A stretch of DNA of 64,000 nucleotides from contig NC_092686.1 of the NCBI RefSeq assembly GCF_964275005.1, positions 48,843,627 to 48,907,626 on the forward strand. The letters run 5' to 3'. Both the position numbers and the translations under genes were made by a program. Below, piece by piece: positions 45,454 through 56,254 of the stretch. Below the pieces are notes generated by a model. The model saw nothing but the letters and a program-made list of their open reading frames with translations, did not search any database and was not told where the DNA came from. Origin of the DNA: Diadema setosum (taxonomy: Eukaryota; Echinodermata; Echinoidea; Diadematoida; Diadematidae). Numbering within the stretch: position 1 is the first letter of the stretch; every line of letters starts with the position of its first letter.

Positions 45454-45539
45454 ATTTTACCCCGAAAATAAATGATCTAATTTTCTAAGAATGTGTATCT
45501 GTTTATAGTTAGTCTATTGTATCTCTAGTTTTAGTATTA

Positions 45540-46590
45540 AAAAAAAAAAGGATTATCAAATACGGTACACCAAGTTTTTCCATAGTGGCCCTCTCGCTGC
45601 AAGCTGACAAAATCTCCTGAGCCATAATTTGTTATCACTCTTAAATGAAAATCAATATACACATAACACGTACAGGAATCTGAAATAAGCAAAATGTTTA
45701 TTTCAGTCTAAACAGGGATGTGCACTAAATAACTTTGACATCAGATGCTGTCAAGTATACAATTTTTGTTGAAACATGTTCATTCTTTGTGATATTCAGT
45801 TTAAATATCTCATTGCAACAATCTCAATTTCATGCTAATCAAATAGCAACATTTGACACACAAACACATACACCTGTATACATATTGCTAATAATGGTAA
45901 CATTAACAGTTGCATAGCAAAGTCAGAAATAAATGTACATAATATGTATATTGACAGGCTATATCTGACTAAAAATAGAATTTTAAGCAGGCTAAACCCT
46001 CGTACAGACAGACAGACACGTACACACACAATACTAGTATGCTCCCTGAATGATACAAATTTTAGCACACTATGTTTCAATATACAGCTGACTGTAAACC
46101 ACATTTAACATAAAGAAGGCCATGTGTTCTTAAAGGCTTTGTATAGCAGAAATAATTCATTTTTCTATTTTTTTTTCTGACACAAAAAAGACAGGACCTG
46201 ACATGTAATCAATGAGAGTGAATGAAAGCTATAGAACATAAAATAATTGACTCAACATGGAAATGAGCAAACATGGGGGATAAAATGTACTAGTAACTGG
46301 TAAACAGTGACTCTGAACATCTTATAGGGAGGAATGAGACTACTACATTTCACATCTCTAATCCACACAACCTCTGACAACTTGAAAGGAAGGGACAAAT
46401 TTACTTGCCCGTCATCTGGTACTATAGTTGTTATGATGTGAATAACCGCTGACACTTAAGCAAGATAGCTGTACTTAAATCTGCATGCAAATACATGTAT
46501 TGAACAGACATCATATGCATTGTGTGGTAATATTTGAAACACAGAACGTGCCATAATCAGAACTCCCATTGAAAAGTAATGATACGACAT
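45540..46590. other. Intergenic, nothing recognised
   Basis: Ordinary AT-rich DNA with no supported coding exon. It might contain 3' UTR of the minus-strand gene at 49-51 kb, but nothing in the sequence proves this. Confidence 0.4.
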
Positions 46591-46622
46591 TTTATTTCAT
46601 TTCATTTCATTTACATTTCATT
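46590..46622 (-). repeat. (ATTTC)n tract, likely tail of a minus-strand non-LTR copy
   Basis: TTATTTCATTTCATTTCATT is the complement of the TGAAA tail at 40655-40690. The body on the higher-coordinate side is not recognisable as coding. Confidence 0.5.
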
Positions 46623-46914
46623 TTATAAGCTTACATTATTCTCTGCAGAGTGTTGCACTCTTGAGTTCAGTGGTCGAATAAAGACAGCTACTCCTTAATA
46701 CACAGCATGAAATATGAAAAAAAAATATATATATTTATATATATTCTGATATATTCTGATACAGCATGAACAAAACAAATAAATTATTGTGGAGGTCCAA
46801 CCCTGGCAAGCTTTTGGCTGACTAAGGCACGTTATTTTTTTTTTTTCTGCATCAAGATATTCACACTTCTTTGTAACAAAACCTGCCACAATAAAAAAAA
46901 AAAAAAAAAAAAAA

Positions 46915-48428
46915 AGACGAGAAATGTCGCACTGGTATGCCTCCGCCATATAATGCAAGGTTCTCTCAATAGGTCTACAGTACGTTCTTGACAATGTGTG
47001 ACGACAGTTTCACATAATTGGCCAAAAACACAACAACAAAGTGACATGTTTGTCACAAATGTGTCGAGTGTTGGCTTTCCTTGAACTGGGACCCCGTTTA
47101 CAGTGCGGGGCTGGGCCGAGCTGCGGCCGAGCTGCGGCCGAGCCCAGCCTCACTTGCGAGGCCGAGCCCCGCAATTTTGTCCGTTTACACTGACGGGCTC
47201 GGTCGCGCTTTGAATTCACACCTTTCAATATTTTGTCGTAGTGGCCCTCTGCTTGTAAACAAACGCAATTTGGTATAGTCTGGTTTTCAGACCCTTTTGC
47301 CAACTGAAATCTGTGGCGACAAAGTCGCTGTTCGGGCAAAGGACTTTGCCGAGGGAAAAATCCTTAAAACCACCTTAAACTATACTAGTTTTCGACGTTG
47401 AGGGGGTTAATATCCTGAATAGCGAAATAGTACGGCAGAGGGTTTGGAAGCCAGACTAAAATTGGCCGCGCATTTGGCCTTTTGCGCGTTTACACCGAAA
47501 TGAAGGTGGGCTCAGCCGCTGCCGAGCCTCGCACTGTAAACGGGGTCTAGGTTTGATTGGATGATTGGCTATATTGTTTACGAGAGCAGGTATTTGGGGA
47601 TTTGAGGATATTTTCAGACTTTTGACAGTTTTATAAGTGTACGCATTGAGTAATCTCCAAGGTATGGAGAAAAACTAATTTCAGCATTAAATAGTACGAT
47701 TCTAAAATTTTAACCTGGTCATTGACCTTTGACCCATGACCCTTAAAATCCGGCAGCACATGCCTAAATATGTACTAAGTTTCATGATGTGTACCTTGAG
47801 TCACCTCCGAGATATGAAGGAAGACACGAAATTTAGCATTTCACTTGACCTTTGGCCTTTTGATTTTTGGGCAAAAACTTTCCCACAGAATCTCTATTGG
47901 GTAAAACTTGTACATGTTTACACTAGGTTTGAAGAAAATACCTTCAGACATTGCATACACTGTAGATACAAGGGAAATGGGGAAATTTTGAGGATTTGAC
48001 ATTGATTTTTGACCCCATGACTCCAAAATTTTCAAAATGAATCACTGTCAGGCAGTACATGCATATGTACTAAGTTCCATGAAGATGCCTTGAACCATTT
48101 GTGAGATACGGTGAAAAAGTGAAAGTCTAGCATTTTCACTTGACCCATGACCTTTGACCTCATGGCCCGAAACTTTCTCTATTAGTCTTTTTCGGGTAAT
48201 ACATGCATACACTAAGTTTCAAGAGAATACCTTCAACCTTTAACTCTGAGCATGTGCACCCAAAATTTGATAGGCACAATTTCGTCACCTGCTCATACGT
48301 GTACATGCCAAGTTTCATTAGGATACCTTAAATGATTTTTAGTTACACTGTCCACAAAATTGATTAGGTACGTATGGACAAGCTGAAAATATAATGCCTC
48401 CGCAGGCACTTTGTGGCGGAGGCATAAA
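46915..48428. mobile_element. CCTCCGCC element, complete copy with an insertion
   Basis: Left end GAGAAATGTCGCACTGGTAT, then GCCTCCGCC. The right end is a hairpin, ATGCCTCCGCAGGCAC then GTGGCGGAGGCATAAA. The body has several TGACC(C/T)TTGACC blocks and phrases such as TACTAAGTTTCATGA. It is interrupted at 47091-47546. The hairpin end recalls Helitrons, but the left end also carries GCCTCCGCC, so it may be a two-hairpin non-autonomous element of another type. Confidence 0.75.
47091..47546. mobile_element. GC-rich TIR element nested in the CCTCCGCC element
   Basis: Ends ACCCCGTTTACAGTGCGGGG and the complement of ACCCCGTTTACAGTGCGAGG. The interior is rich in GGCCGAGC words. The sister copy at 56415 reads CCTTGACCTAGGTTTAATTG without interruption, where this copy has CCTTGAACTGG, element, CTAGGTTTGATTG. 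That shows an insertion into the older repeat. Confidence 0.85.
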
Positions 48429-48584
48429 AAAAAAGAAGAAGGAAAGGATGGGAAAGAAAATTGTTCTGGACTGCCAAAGATATTGACCAATACAAAGAGT
48501 CATGAACCTCAATCAGCCATCAGAGTCCTAAGGCTTGGCTGTTGTAACTTCAGACTTCTTTTCCTTTCTCCTCTGACATTTTCC

Positions 48585-49170
48585 TACATTTTCTTGGGTT
48601 CAAGCAGAACGAGGTCTAGTGTGGCATTATCTCCGTGATCTGAATCACAGACGAGTTTTGGGCTCAAGTAGAGTGAAGTCTTGTACAGTGCACTCCCATT
48701 AAAACGAACACTGTTACTACAACAAAATTCCAGTTACAACAAAGTAGAATATCAGGCCGCAATATCTCCCACGTTATGATTTTATTGTTTATTTGTTAGG
48801 TTATAACAAAAGAAAAATGCCAGACCCGAGGACTTCATTATAGCACGAGTCCATTGTACGGTATATACTTAATGATGTTAAACTCAGATGAGTCTTGGGC
48901 TCAAGCAGAATAAAGTTTTGTGTGGTATTTTCTTAATGACCTCAATTACAGATGATTTTTTAGTTCAAGCAAAGTGAAATCTGGTATGATATTATATATC
49001 TCAGTGACCTCAATCACAGACAAGTCTTGAGCTCAAACAGAGTAAAATCTAGTGTGGTATTACCTCAATGAAATTAATTACAATGTACAGATGAGTCTTG
49101 GGTCAAACAGAGTAAAGTCTAGTGTGGTATTATCTCAATGACCTCAATTACAGAGGAGTCTTCTGAAACT
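48585..49170 (-). repeat. About 65-bp minisatellite reaching into the last exon
   Basis: About six diverged units (TCTTGGGTCAAACAGAGTAA, AGTCTAGTGTGGTATTATC, TCAATGACCTCAATTACAGA) starting near 48590, 48655, 48893, 48957, 49024 and 49095. The last unit overlaps the final codons of the minus-strand gene. Confidence 0.85.
48685..48870. mobile_element. Degenerate Tigger-like MITE inside the minisatellite
   Basis: CAGTGCACTCCCATTAAAAC at the left, and GACCCGAGGACTTCATTATA then GAGTCCATTG at the right, correspond to the family at 62655. It interrupts the second minisatellite unit. Confidence 0.65.
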
Positions 49171-49325
49171 ACAGTTCGCTGAGAGCAAATGTTTGTGACA
49201 TCAGAGTCTGAATCATCACTTATGATCACTGGAGATAATGTAGTATCCTTTGCACCATCTTCTGGGTTTCTTTCATCTTCAGCCTTTGAGTCAGAGTTGT
49301 TAGTTCTTTCTTGTACTGGAGATTT
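49119..49325 (-). CDS. Terminal exon of an acidic SIM-containing protein
   Basis: Acceptor ATATCAG|AAATCT (minus strand) opens a phase-0 exon of 68 codons plus TAG, matching the phase-0 donor at 50659. The product is hydrophilic and low in predicted structure. SPVIISDDSDSDV is a classic SUMO-interaction motif (short hydrophobic beta-strand followed by acidic and serine residues), and SSVIEVIEII near the stop is a second candidate. Such motifs recruit SUMO-modified partners, usually in the nucleus. The C-terminal codons lie in a 65-bp minisatellite unit, so the last motif may be a product of repeat growth. The protein is not identified. Confidence 0.65.
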   Translation of the reverse strand, partial: KSPVQERTNNSDSKAEDERNPEDGAKDTTLSPVIISDDSDSDVTNICSQRTVVSEDSSVIEVIEIIPH

Positions 49326-49944
49326 CTGATATAAAAACAACAACAGTAATTCATGCATGAAACACCATGTTTGCTCTTGTATTACTTTTCAAAATCAAGG
49401 TCTGGCACAGAATAAGATGTTGCAGTGCACACGCAGAGTGCTGCAAGAGATATATCATCAAACAGTATTACATCTAACTCCAAAATTGTACCCTTCCTCA
49501 GGATAGGTACCCTTCATATTGTGTCCAAGTTTTGTATGATCACTTCACAGTGCATGTAAAAATTTTGTTAGTTATGTTGCTATTATCCATTATGTGTATT
49601 TCTTCATGCAGATTGATTGATTTTACTAAATTAACAGTGAATTGATGAATTCAATACTGACATGAAAATTACTCATATTCCTAAAAAACAACCAAACAAA
49701 CAAACATGTCTTCTACCAGGAAATACAAATTGTGATCCAACCTTCTTTGAAAACAATGGAAGAGTTAATGTCTGTCACACTTCCTGAATGTGAGGCAAGG
49801 ATAATTTCTGTTCACAAAGATCAAATGGTGACCACAAAATCATGCTGTAACTTGGCAGGGAAGAGAGGGAAGTATCAAATATTTCATAAACCATCAAGCT
49901 ACTACATGTATTTGGAAGGAGAATCCATTTTTTTCCCCCTTGCA

Positions 49945-50270
49945 TGTTCCTATAAATTGTTACTGATGTATGTTAAGGGTATAATTTCCCCTACCTTCTG
50001 ATAGAGGCAACTTAAGTGCTCTTTTATAATGTGAGAAAAGTGAAAATATGTTAAATTGTCTTTATTTTTCTCTATATTTTTCTACGCATGTGACATCATA
50101 AGCTGTAGTAGTCTTCCCAGCCAGCGATGGTGGCACTGAAACTTCAAAAAGTCATAACTTTTGAAAGGATTGCCCGATTTTCCACGAACTTTCATTGATG
50201 TGTACAACAAATATTACTGCATTCACTCAATCCACATGTATACATGTACATACAGTATCAGTATACTGGG

Positions 50271-50301
<31 letters not shown>

Positions 50302-50322
50302 CAAGATGAACTTGTCTTTTAA
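49945..50322. mobile_element. Palindromic MITE A, half copy
   Basis: Matches the right half of the elements at 40919 and 51391 (TTGTTACTGATGTATGTTAA, TGCATTCACTCAATCCACAT, AGATGAACTTGTCTTTTAA), with a (TA)n run near 50278. It lies in the intron of the minus-strand gene. Confidence 0.8.
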
Positions 50323-50558
50323 TTCCAAAACTCTGTGATGTTTTCTGTTTCTTAAATGCTGCGTACAATTACTACCATGACGTTGACTCTGCCTCAAACT
50401 GATTTTCCATATTTTTATTTTTTATTAAATGTGAATATTTCCATAAATCACTGACACCAAACTACATAAATCGATCAAGACAGAGGTCAAACAATGAGAA
50501 AACATTGACTGAAACCAGAAAATGAATGTCAAAGCTGGGAGCATGTGGCTGAAGACAT

Positions 50559-50704
50559 TCCTTACCTGAGTGCGTGGCAGGTACTGCAGCCAAATCACTG
50601 GTGATTCCTTACCTGAGTGTGTGGCAGGTAATGTAGCCAGTTACTGGTGATTCCTTACCTGAGTGTGAGGCAGGTACTGCAGCCAGTTACTGGTGGAATT
50701 AGTA
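50559..50704 (-). repeat. Splice donor triplicated in tandem, 46-47-bp unit
   Basis: Three units each contain (minus strand) TACCTGCCACNCACTCAG|GTAAGGAATC or a close variant, with possible exon ends at 50659, 50613 and 50566. Only the first keeps the reading frame open. Confidence 0.85.
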
Positions 50705-51308
50705 CTCTGTTGACTCCCTCCTTGTGAGTCATCAGAAAACAATGGTATGCTGCCCTCATTGACTGATGACTGAGAAGGGTTGATTACTTCTCCATCTTCT
50801 TCAGCTTCATCATCATCATCATCTTCATCATCTTTTCTTTCTCCTGGTATTCCTTTTTGATGACAGTCTTTGTCAATCAGTTCCTTGTCTACTCTGACTT
50901 GCAGCTTAGAATCACAGCTCACATTCGAGTTCTGATGAAAATCCTGACTATCTATCGTCAAGTCATCACACAGTTCCTGCTCTCTGGTTCTCTTAATTGA
51001 ATCATCATGCTGATTAAGTCTCGATTCAAAGATGTCTTCAGATTCCTCATCAAGGTCAGAGTCTGAGAGGATACCATCACTGTCTGCAAAGGTGCATCCA
51101 TACAAACCTTCATCTCTTCTCTCAGTCTGCCATCCACTTTCTACTCCATCACTTTTAGACCCATCTGATCTACCATTCAACTCTGCATAGTTTCTGGGCT
51201 CTTTGTCTTCATGTTTGATAGCAGTGGAATGAAGAGGTGGTTTCTTTGTGCATTGCTTCAGCTCTGGACTGCTGTCAAAGAGATCTGTCCAGTCTTCCTC
51301 CTCATTGC
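50659..51308 (-). CDS. Internal exon of the same acidic protein
   Basis: Acceptor GTTTTAG|GCAATG and donor CACTCAG|GTAAGG on the minus strand give 650 nt: two bases completing a codon plus 216 codons. The product starts NEEEDWTDLFDSSPELKQ and is rich in Asp, Glu, Ser and Lys, with an acidic run (DDEDDDDDEAEEDGE) and PLFSDDSQGGSQQS near the end. No folded domain was recognised; it looks like a disordered linker or scaffold region. It must have an upstream exon ending one base into a codon, which I could not find in the window. A second donor copy lies 46 nt into the intron and would introduce an early stop. Nuclear function is an inference from composition and the SIMs in the next exon. Confidence 0.7.
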
Positions 51309-51390
51309 CTAAAACACACACAAAATCAATTCATGAACATTCTAAACACAAAGTGGTGGCAAATCTTTCTTGCACACAATGCAAACACAT

Positions 51391-51959
51391 TTAAAGGACA
51401 AGTTCACCTTCATATACATATGGATTGAGAGAATGCAATAATATTTAAGTAGGACACATCAGTGACAGTTTGGGGAAAATCGGGCAATCCATTCAAAAGT
51501 TATGAATTTCTAAACTATCTGCACAGACACTGCTGGATGAGAAGACTACTACAGTGCATGATGTCGCATGCGTACAACAATATAAAAAAGATAAAAAGAG
51601 AATTTCACAAAACTTTACTTTTTTAATAAAGTGCACATTTCTTTGACTTGTTACTGACGTATGTTAAGGGCAATATTATTTCCCCTGCCTTCTGAAAGAG
51701 AGAAGTCGAGTATTCTTTTGTTATGCGAGAAAAGTGAAAATATGTTGAATTTTCTTTATTCTTTCTTTGTATCGTCGTACACATGTGACATCACAAGGTA
51801 CAGTAGTCTTCTCATCCAGCCGTGACTGAGCAGAAACTTCAAGGATTCATAACTTTTGAACGGATTGTCCAATTTTCCTCAAACTCTCACTGATGTGTTC
51901 TACTATTGTTGCTGCATTCACTCGACCCACATGTCTATGAAGGTGAACTTGTCCTTTAA
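51391..51959. mobile_element. Palindromic MITE A, complete copy 2
   Basis: TTAAAGGACAAGTTCACC at the left and GGTGAACTTGTCCTTTAA at the right with TTAA at both borders. Arms and loop match 40919-41485 closely. It lies just upstream of the exon at 50659-51308. Confidence 0.9.
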
Positions 51960-52272
51960 GTTGGGCTGATTAAACTTTTGCAAAGCTTAGGGTCAAAGAA
52001 TTTCTTCCTGCCAAAGGATATTGTGTACTAATTTCCACTTACAATGTAGATGATAGAGTGAATGATGTTTTTCCTGCTTCATGTAATCACACAGATTACA
52101 ATGCTCATCTTTTATCACCTGAAAAATTAGTATTCATAGTAACTGCCCTATTTGCATATTTGCTTAAATACAAACCAGAGCCATTCCTTTGTATATTATT
52201 AATGCATGCATATCCCAATCTACTACAAATAATTGAATAACATGCAGTTGGATAATAAATTCCTGTTTTATT

Positions 52273-52347
52273 GCAACTGACTGACATATTGCCCTACATC
52301 GACGTAAATGATTTACGTCCATGTTGGGGAATATGTCAATCAGTTGT
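52273..52347. mobile_element. Short hairpin element, about 75 bp
   Basis: GCAACTGACTGACATATTG pairs with CAATATGTCAATCAGTTG-like sequence on the other side (one or two mismatches), and GACGTAAAT with ATTTACGTC forms the tip. Miniature MITE-like hairpin of unknown family. Confidence 0.6.
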
Positions 52348-52559
52348 AAATAAAAACATCTCGACGGAAGAATTTCATGAATTTGAAATTCCTATTTCTT
52401 TTCATACAAGAGGGATTAAAATCTTTTGTTATTAGAAATTCTGACTTGATAAATGAATAAGGATTGTCAGTTAAAATGAGAGGGAATGAAATACATCTAC
52501 ATGAAGCTACTTTGTACACTAAGTTATGATCAACTGGAACTGTCACTGAATGCAATTAA

Positions 52560-53400
52560 TACCTAGACCTAAAATTGAGGGAATAAACTCAATCCACAGT
52601 ATTTTGTCTGCTTTTTATAAAAGAAATGTTGTTACCATGACGATACACTATTCAGCATTGATGACACAAGTGTTTGCTCATAGCTGGTTACATGTGCCAA
52701 ATCTCAAGTCAAGTGATCAAAGACTGATGGAGCTAATTCAATTCGAAATATTTTTGCATAATTCAAAAATTCAAAAACACTGTTACCATGGATATGCATT
52801 GTTCGACATTTAATGGAAAACATTGGCAGAAGATGAAGCTTGCACATCTGCATGGTACTGCAGTCGCATTTGCTAACTTTCAAGCCAGATGAATAATATC
52901 TGAGGGAGTTGGCTCAATCCATAACATTTTTTGTTAACTGTTTGTTCAAAAAAATAATGTTACCATGGCAATGCATTGTTCGACATGTGTTTTGCCTAAA
53001 TAAAGACCATAGCAGTCATGTGTGCCAAACCTAAAGTCAAATGCTAAAAAAATGGAGGGAGTTAGAGCAATCCACAATATCTTTGACAGATTTATATAAA
53101 AAGATAAGGCAAAATATTGCTCAAAGATGAAACTCACATATCTACTGGTGTATCAGGCACATGTGTCAAATTTCAAGTTAAATGCTCAAAAAGCCAAGGG
53201 AGAAAGCTATTAAAATCCATAATATTTCACATAATTTGTGTGTAATTGTTCATATAAAAAATGCTGTAACCATTGAAAAACATTCTGCAAAATTCATAGA
53301 AAATGAAGATATTAACATGATATACTGGAAACTGCAAAATTTTATGTCAAGTGCCCAAAAGATTATATGGAGTTAGGCAAATCCACATATCATTGTAAGA
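52560..53400 (+). repeat. Diverged tandem repeat, about 150-175 bp units
   Basis: GTTACCATG(A/G)C or a variant recurs near 52632, 52783, 52959 and 53269, each followed by a shared phrase like CACATCTNC and GTCAAGTGC(T/C)CAAA. It is a distant relative of the 59.4-60.0 kb units. No gene. Confidence 0.7.
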
Positions 53401-55390
53401 AACAGATATACTGACACCCACAAAAAAAAAGTCCCGCAGGATAACATATCATAGCAATCATGATATCATATGAGTTTGGACTCAAAACCTCAAAAAGGGA
53501 GAGAGCAGCTCACTTCATTAGATTTTCTATGATTCACTCCACCAGATTTTGTATGATATGATCCAAACAGCTGTTGTCATGGCAACTGATTTCTCAACCT
53601 CAAAGTGATTCATATTTATACCCCATACACACTATGCGTGGGTGGGTGTATATGGATGACACATGTTAACAATAGATTCTGTGAAACCAAAAATGTCTGC
53701 ATTCATGAAATTTTTGGCAAATTTGCAAGGAGTAAAAATTAAGATACATGTGAAGGTTTTTGTCTACACAATGCATTGAATGGCAATGGCATTTCGTGAA
53801 AGTTTCTTGGAGAAACAGGCTGTCTGCTCCGATTTACGTTGGTTTCATGCAAGTGTTTCTGCTTTTACAATTTTCATGTTAAGAGTATCATGAATCAATA
53901 CACGTCAATGTGCACTTGCATTGCATAATTCCTTTAACCTGGCCAGTGGGAAACAGTAAACTCTCATAAAATTGCTCCATCATGATTTATGTTGTGCATG
54001 TATATTGTACTACAATGCTTTTTGTTTTCCTATTTTGAAGGTTACCATTGTATTGTTCCTGTTGGTGGTGGTACACGGTATTTGTCATGACAACATTAGG
54101 CAAGTTTTTACAAGATACAAGTTTTCTACGACAACTGCTGTGCTTACAGTGCTGTGTATAAAGGTTGAAACATTTTCTAACATGCCAGATTCAATAATGT
54201 GAGCAGTGAGCTTTGAAATATTGTTCTACATAGATATTAGAACATTGTACACATCCTTTTATGCAGAAAAACAAGAGGACTTAGTTTGCTGTACATACAG
54301 TGTGGTTGTAAACAGAGTTAGAAGCAGGCAACTTGGAGGTCAACTACTAGCATTACACCCCAATATGCATTTTCTGGGTGAAGAAAACATCTGTGTTAAT
54401 GACTTTACCCGTGCTTTACTTTAATACAAAAAGCATCCAAAGCATGAAGTCCAAACATATTCATACATTGTACCTTTACACAAGGCCCCTTGAATTCAGT
54501 GAGAGGTGACAAACATATATTGTAATATCATTTATACCAGCTACATACTTCTGTGCACATACTGTATGAAGCAGAGTAGATGACTAATACAAACATTGAG
54601 TTATTATGTGAATGACTCCCCTATCCTTGTCTTTGCCTAATCATACAGTTTTTCACAGCAGGGATGCTCTGAAGGGCTGCTTTCACTGAGCTGGTGAATC
54701 ATTTGTGAAAGATGTGCATGGCACGACTAACATGCTGAGAAGTTTTTTCTGCCCAATGTTGTTGTTGTGGTTTTTTTTTTTTGACAAAGGCGCTGAAACT
54801 ATTCTTGTGCAGTTTGTGTGCAGTTTTCGTGAATGTAAGTGTGAATGTTGTGTGCACCATTGCTGAACTATGACAAGTCATATACAGGAAGAACATGTGA
54901 CTTAATGCAAATTTTCCAATATTCGCAAGCAAAGCCTGTCCCATGAGAGTTGATAGTTGTCTTATGTTGAAGTCAAATGTGTTAGCTCTTTTGTTTTTCA
55001 TTTCTTTCCCTTATATTTTTCTCTATTGTCTGTTGGTTTGTGACCAAGTGTATGTGTCTGTGTGTGTGGTTGCGACTTCTTTTCTGAGTACCTACATGCA
55101 TCCACACATGCACCTGCTATTCTGTAAAAGTTTAACACACATTATGATATTAATTTTCAAACATAAATACTGCACACTCTAGAGTCATTTAAGTGCATTG
55201 TTTCTTTTTTACGACATCATTCGTGTATACTATATTGTATTGAAAAAATCCTTTATCAGACGAGTGTAAGAGAAATGAAAAAAAAATTGTATCACTTTGG
55301 ATTATGTCAACTTTTTCTTTTCTTATTTTGTGATGATGGAAATAAATAAACTATTGAATTGAAATTGAATGGAAGTGTATTCTGGTCAAT
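53401..55390. other. Intergenic, nothing recognised
   Basis: No supported exon on either strand. Near 55340-55375 an AATAAATAAAC..TTGAATTGAAATTGAAT stretch looks like a short non-LTR tail. Confidence 0.45.
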
Positions 55391-55394
55391 TCCA

Positions 55395-56200
55395 TTACGA
55401 CTTATGGGACATTTGATACTTTTTTCCATATAACTGAAGTGCATATCTGGAATAGCAGCTGCACAAATATGGTTTTACTTTATTAAACTGTAAGAAGAAT
55501 GCTGATACTTACTATATACAAAAATGTATACTTTCAGCTTGGTTGCATAGGGTGCTATATTTTCAGAAATGTCATTGTGACTTATGGGACATCTATGGAC
55601 CACACAAATCGAGCTCTTTTGTTTAAGTTGCCATAACTATCTCAGTTTTATGACAAAGTTTTTAGATTTGGGATTGAAGATAAACCATTGAATGGGCTCA
55701 CTAAAAGTACTTGATTTGGACTTGATTCATTTCATTTGTTTCAGAAATTGTGTGCAATCTTGTGTGACTTATGGGACTAGTGAATGTGACTGATGGGACA
55801 CTATCTCATTTCACGGAATTTACGTTTCACCTAAATGACTTTTTAAGTCATTACACTAAATTTGAGCATGAAGAAATATTCCCCAAGATGACACCTTTAA
55901 TAATACATGCCATTGTGTCAGAAACATTCAACAATAGGCAGAAACATCTTTTCATGCACTTCATGTATATAAGGGAACATCAACCAACTTTAAAGCTTAT
56001 CTAGTCAACAGGCTTTAAGAATTGTAATCAAATGAGCAAAAAAAAAAAAAATCTATAAACAATTACAATCGTAAATATTTAGCACACAGATGAACAATGA
56101 ACAATTAGAATAAGTATATACACTTTCCATTGTGACTGATGGGACATAATGATGGGACATATTTGTGACAGATGGGACAGATAAATGTTGCTTTTCTCTA
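55395..56200 (+). repeat. Repeat with recurring GACTTATGGGACA phrase
   Basis: The phrase or a close variant occurs at 55399, 55579, 55762 and 55792 and several times at 56133-56180, at first about 180 bp apart. It continues at 58313, 58722, 58738 and 58906 beyond two younger insertions. Confidence 0.7.
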
Positions 56201-56254
56201 TCCGTCTCCCTTTGTAGCTTTGCCCTACAAATGTACAAAACATACAATTAACTA

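Larger units (their letters stand above)
43240..45530 (+). pseudogene. Internally deleted non-LTR retrotransposon
   Basis: In order: a 48-codon ORF at 43794, the start of an APE-type endonuclease at 44708, then directly an RT segment (FPMYKSGNKTSANN) that continues after a MITE with PISILPSAYKVIEKLVQ and QSGFRKTKNHSTISALL. Most of the endonuclease and the first RT block are missing, so a deletion of over 1 kb joined them before the MITE landed. The 5' border is uncertain. Confidence 0.75.

Noticed and set aside
47010..47339. 109-residue GC-rich ORF
   Set aside because: It crosses the border between the CCTCCGCC element and the nested TIR element, so it cannot be an ancestral gene.
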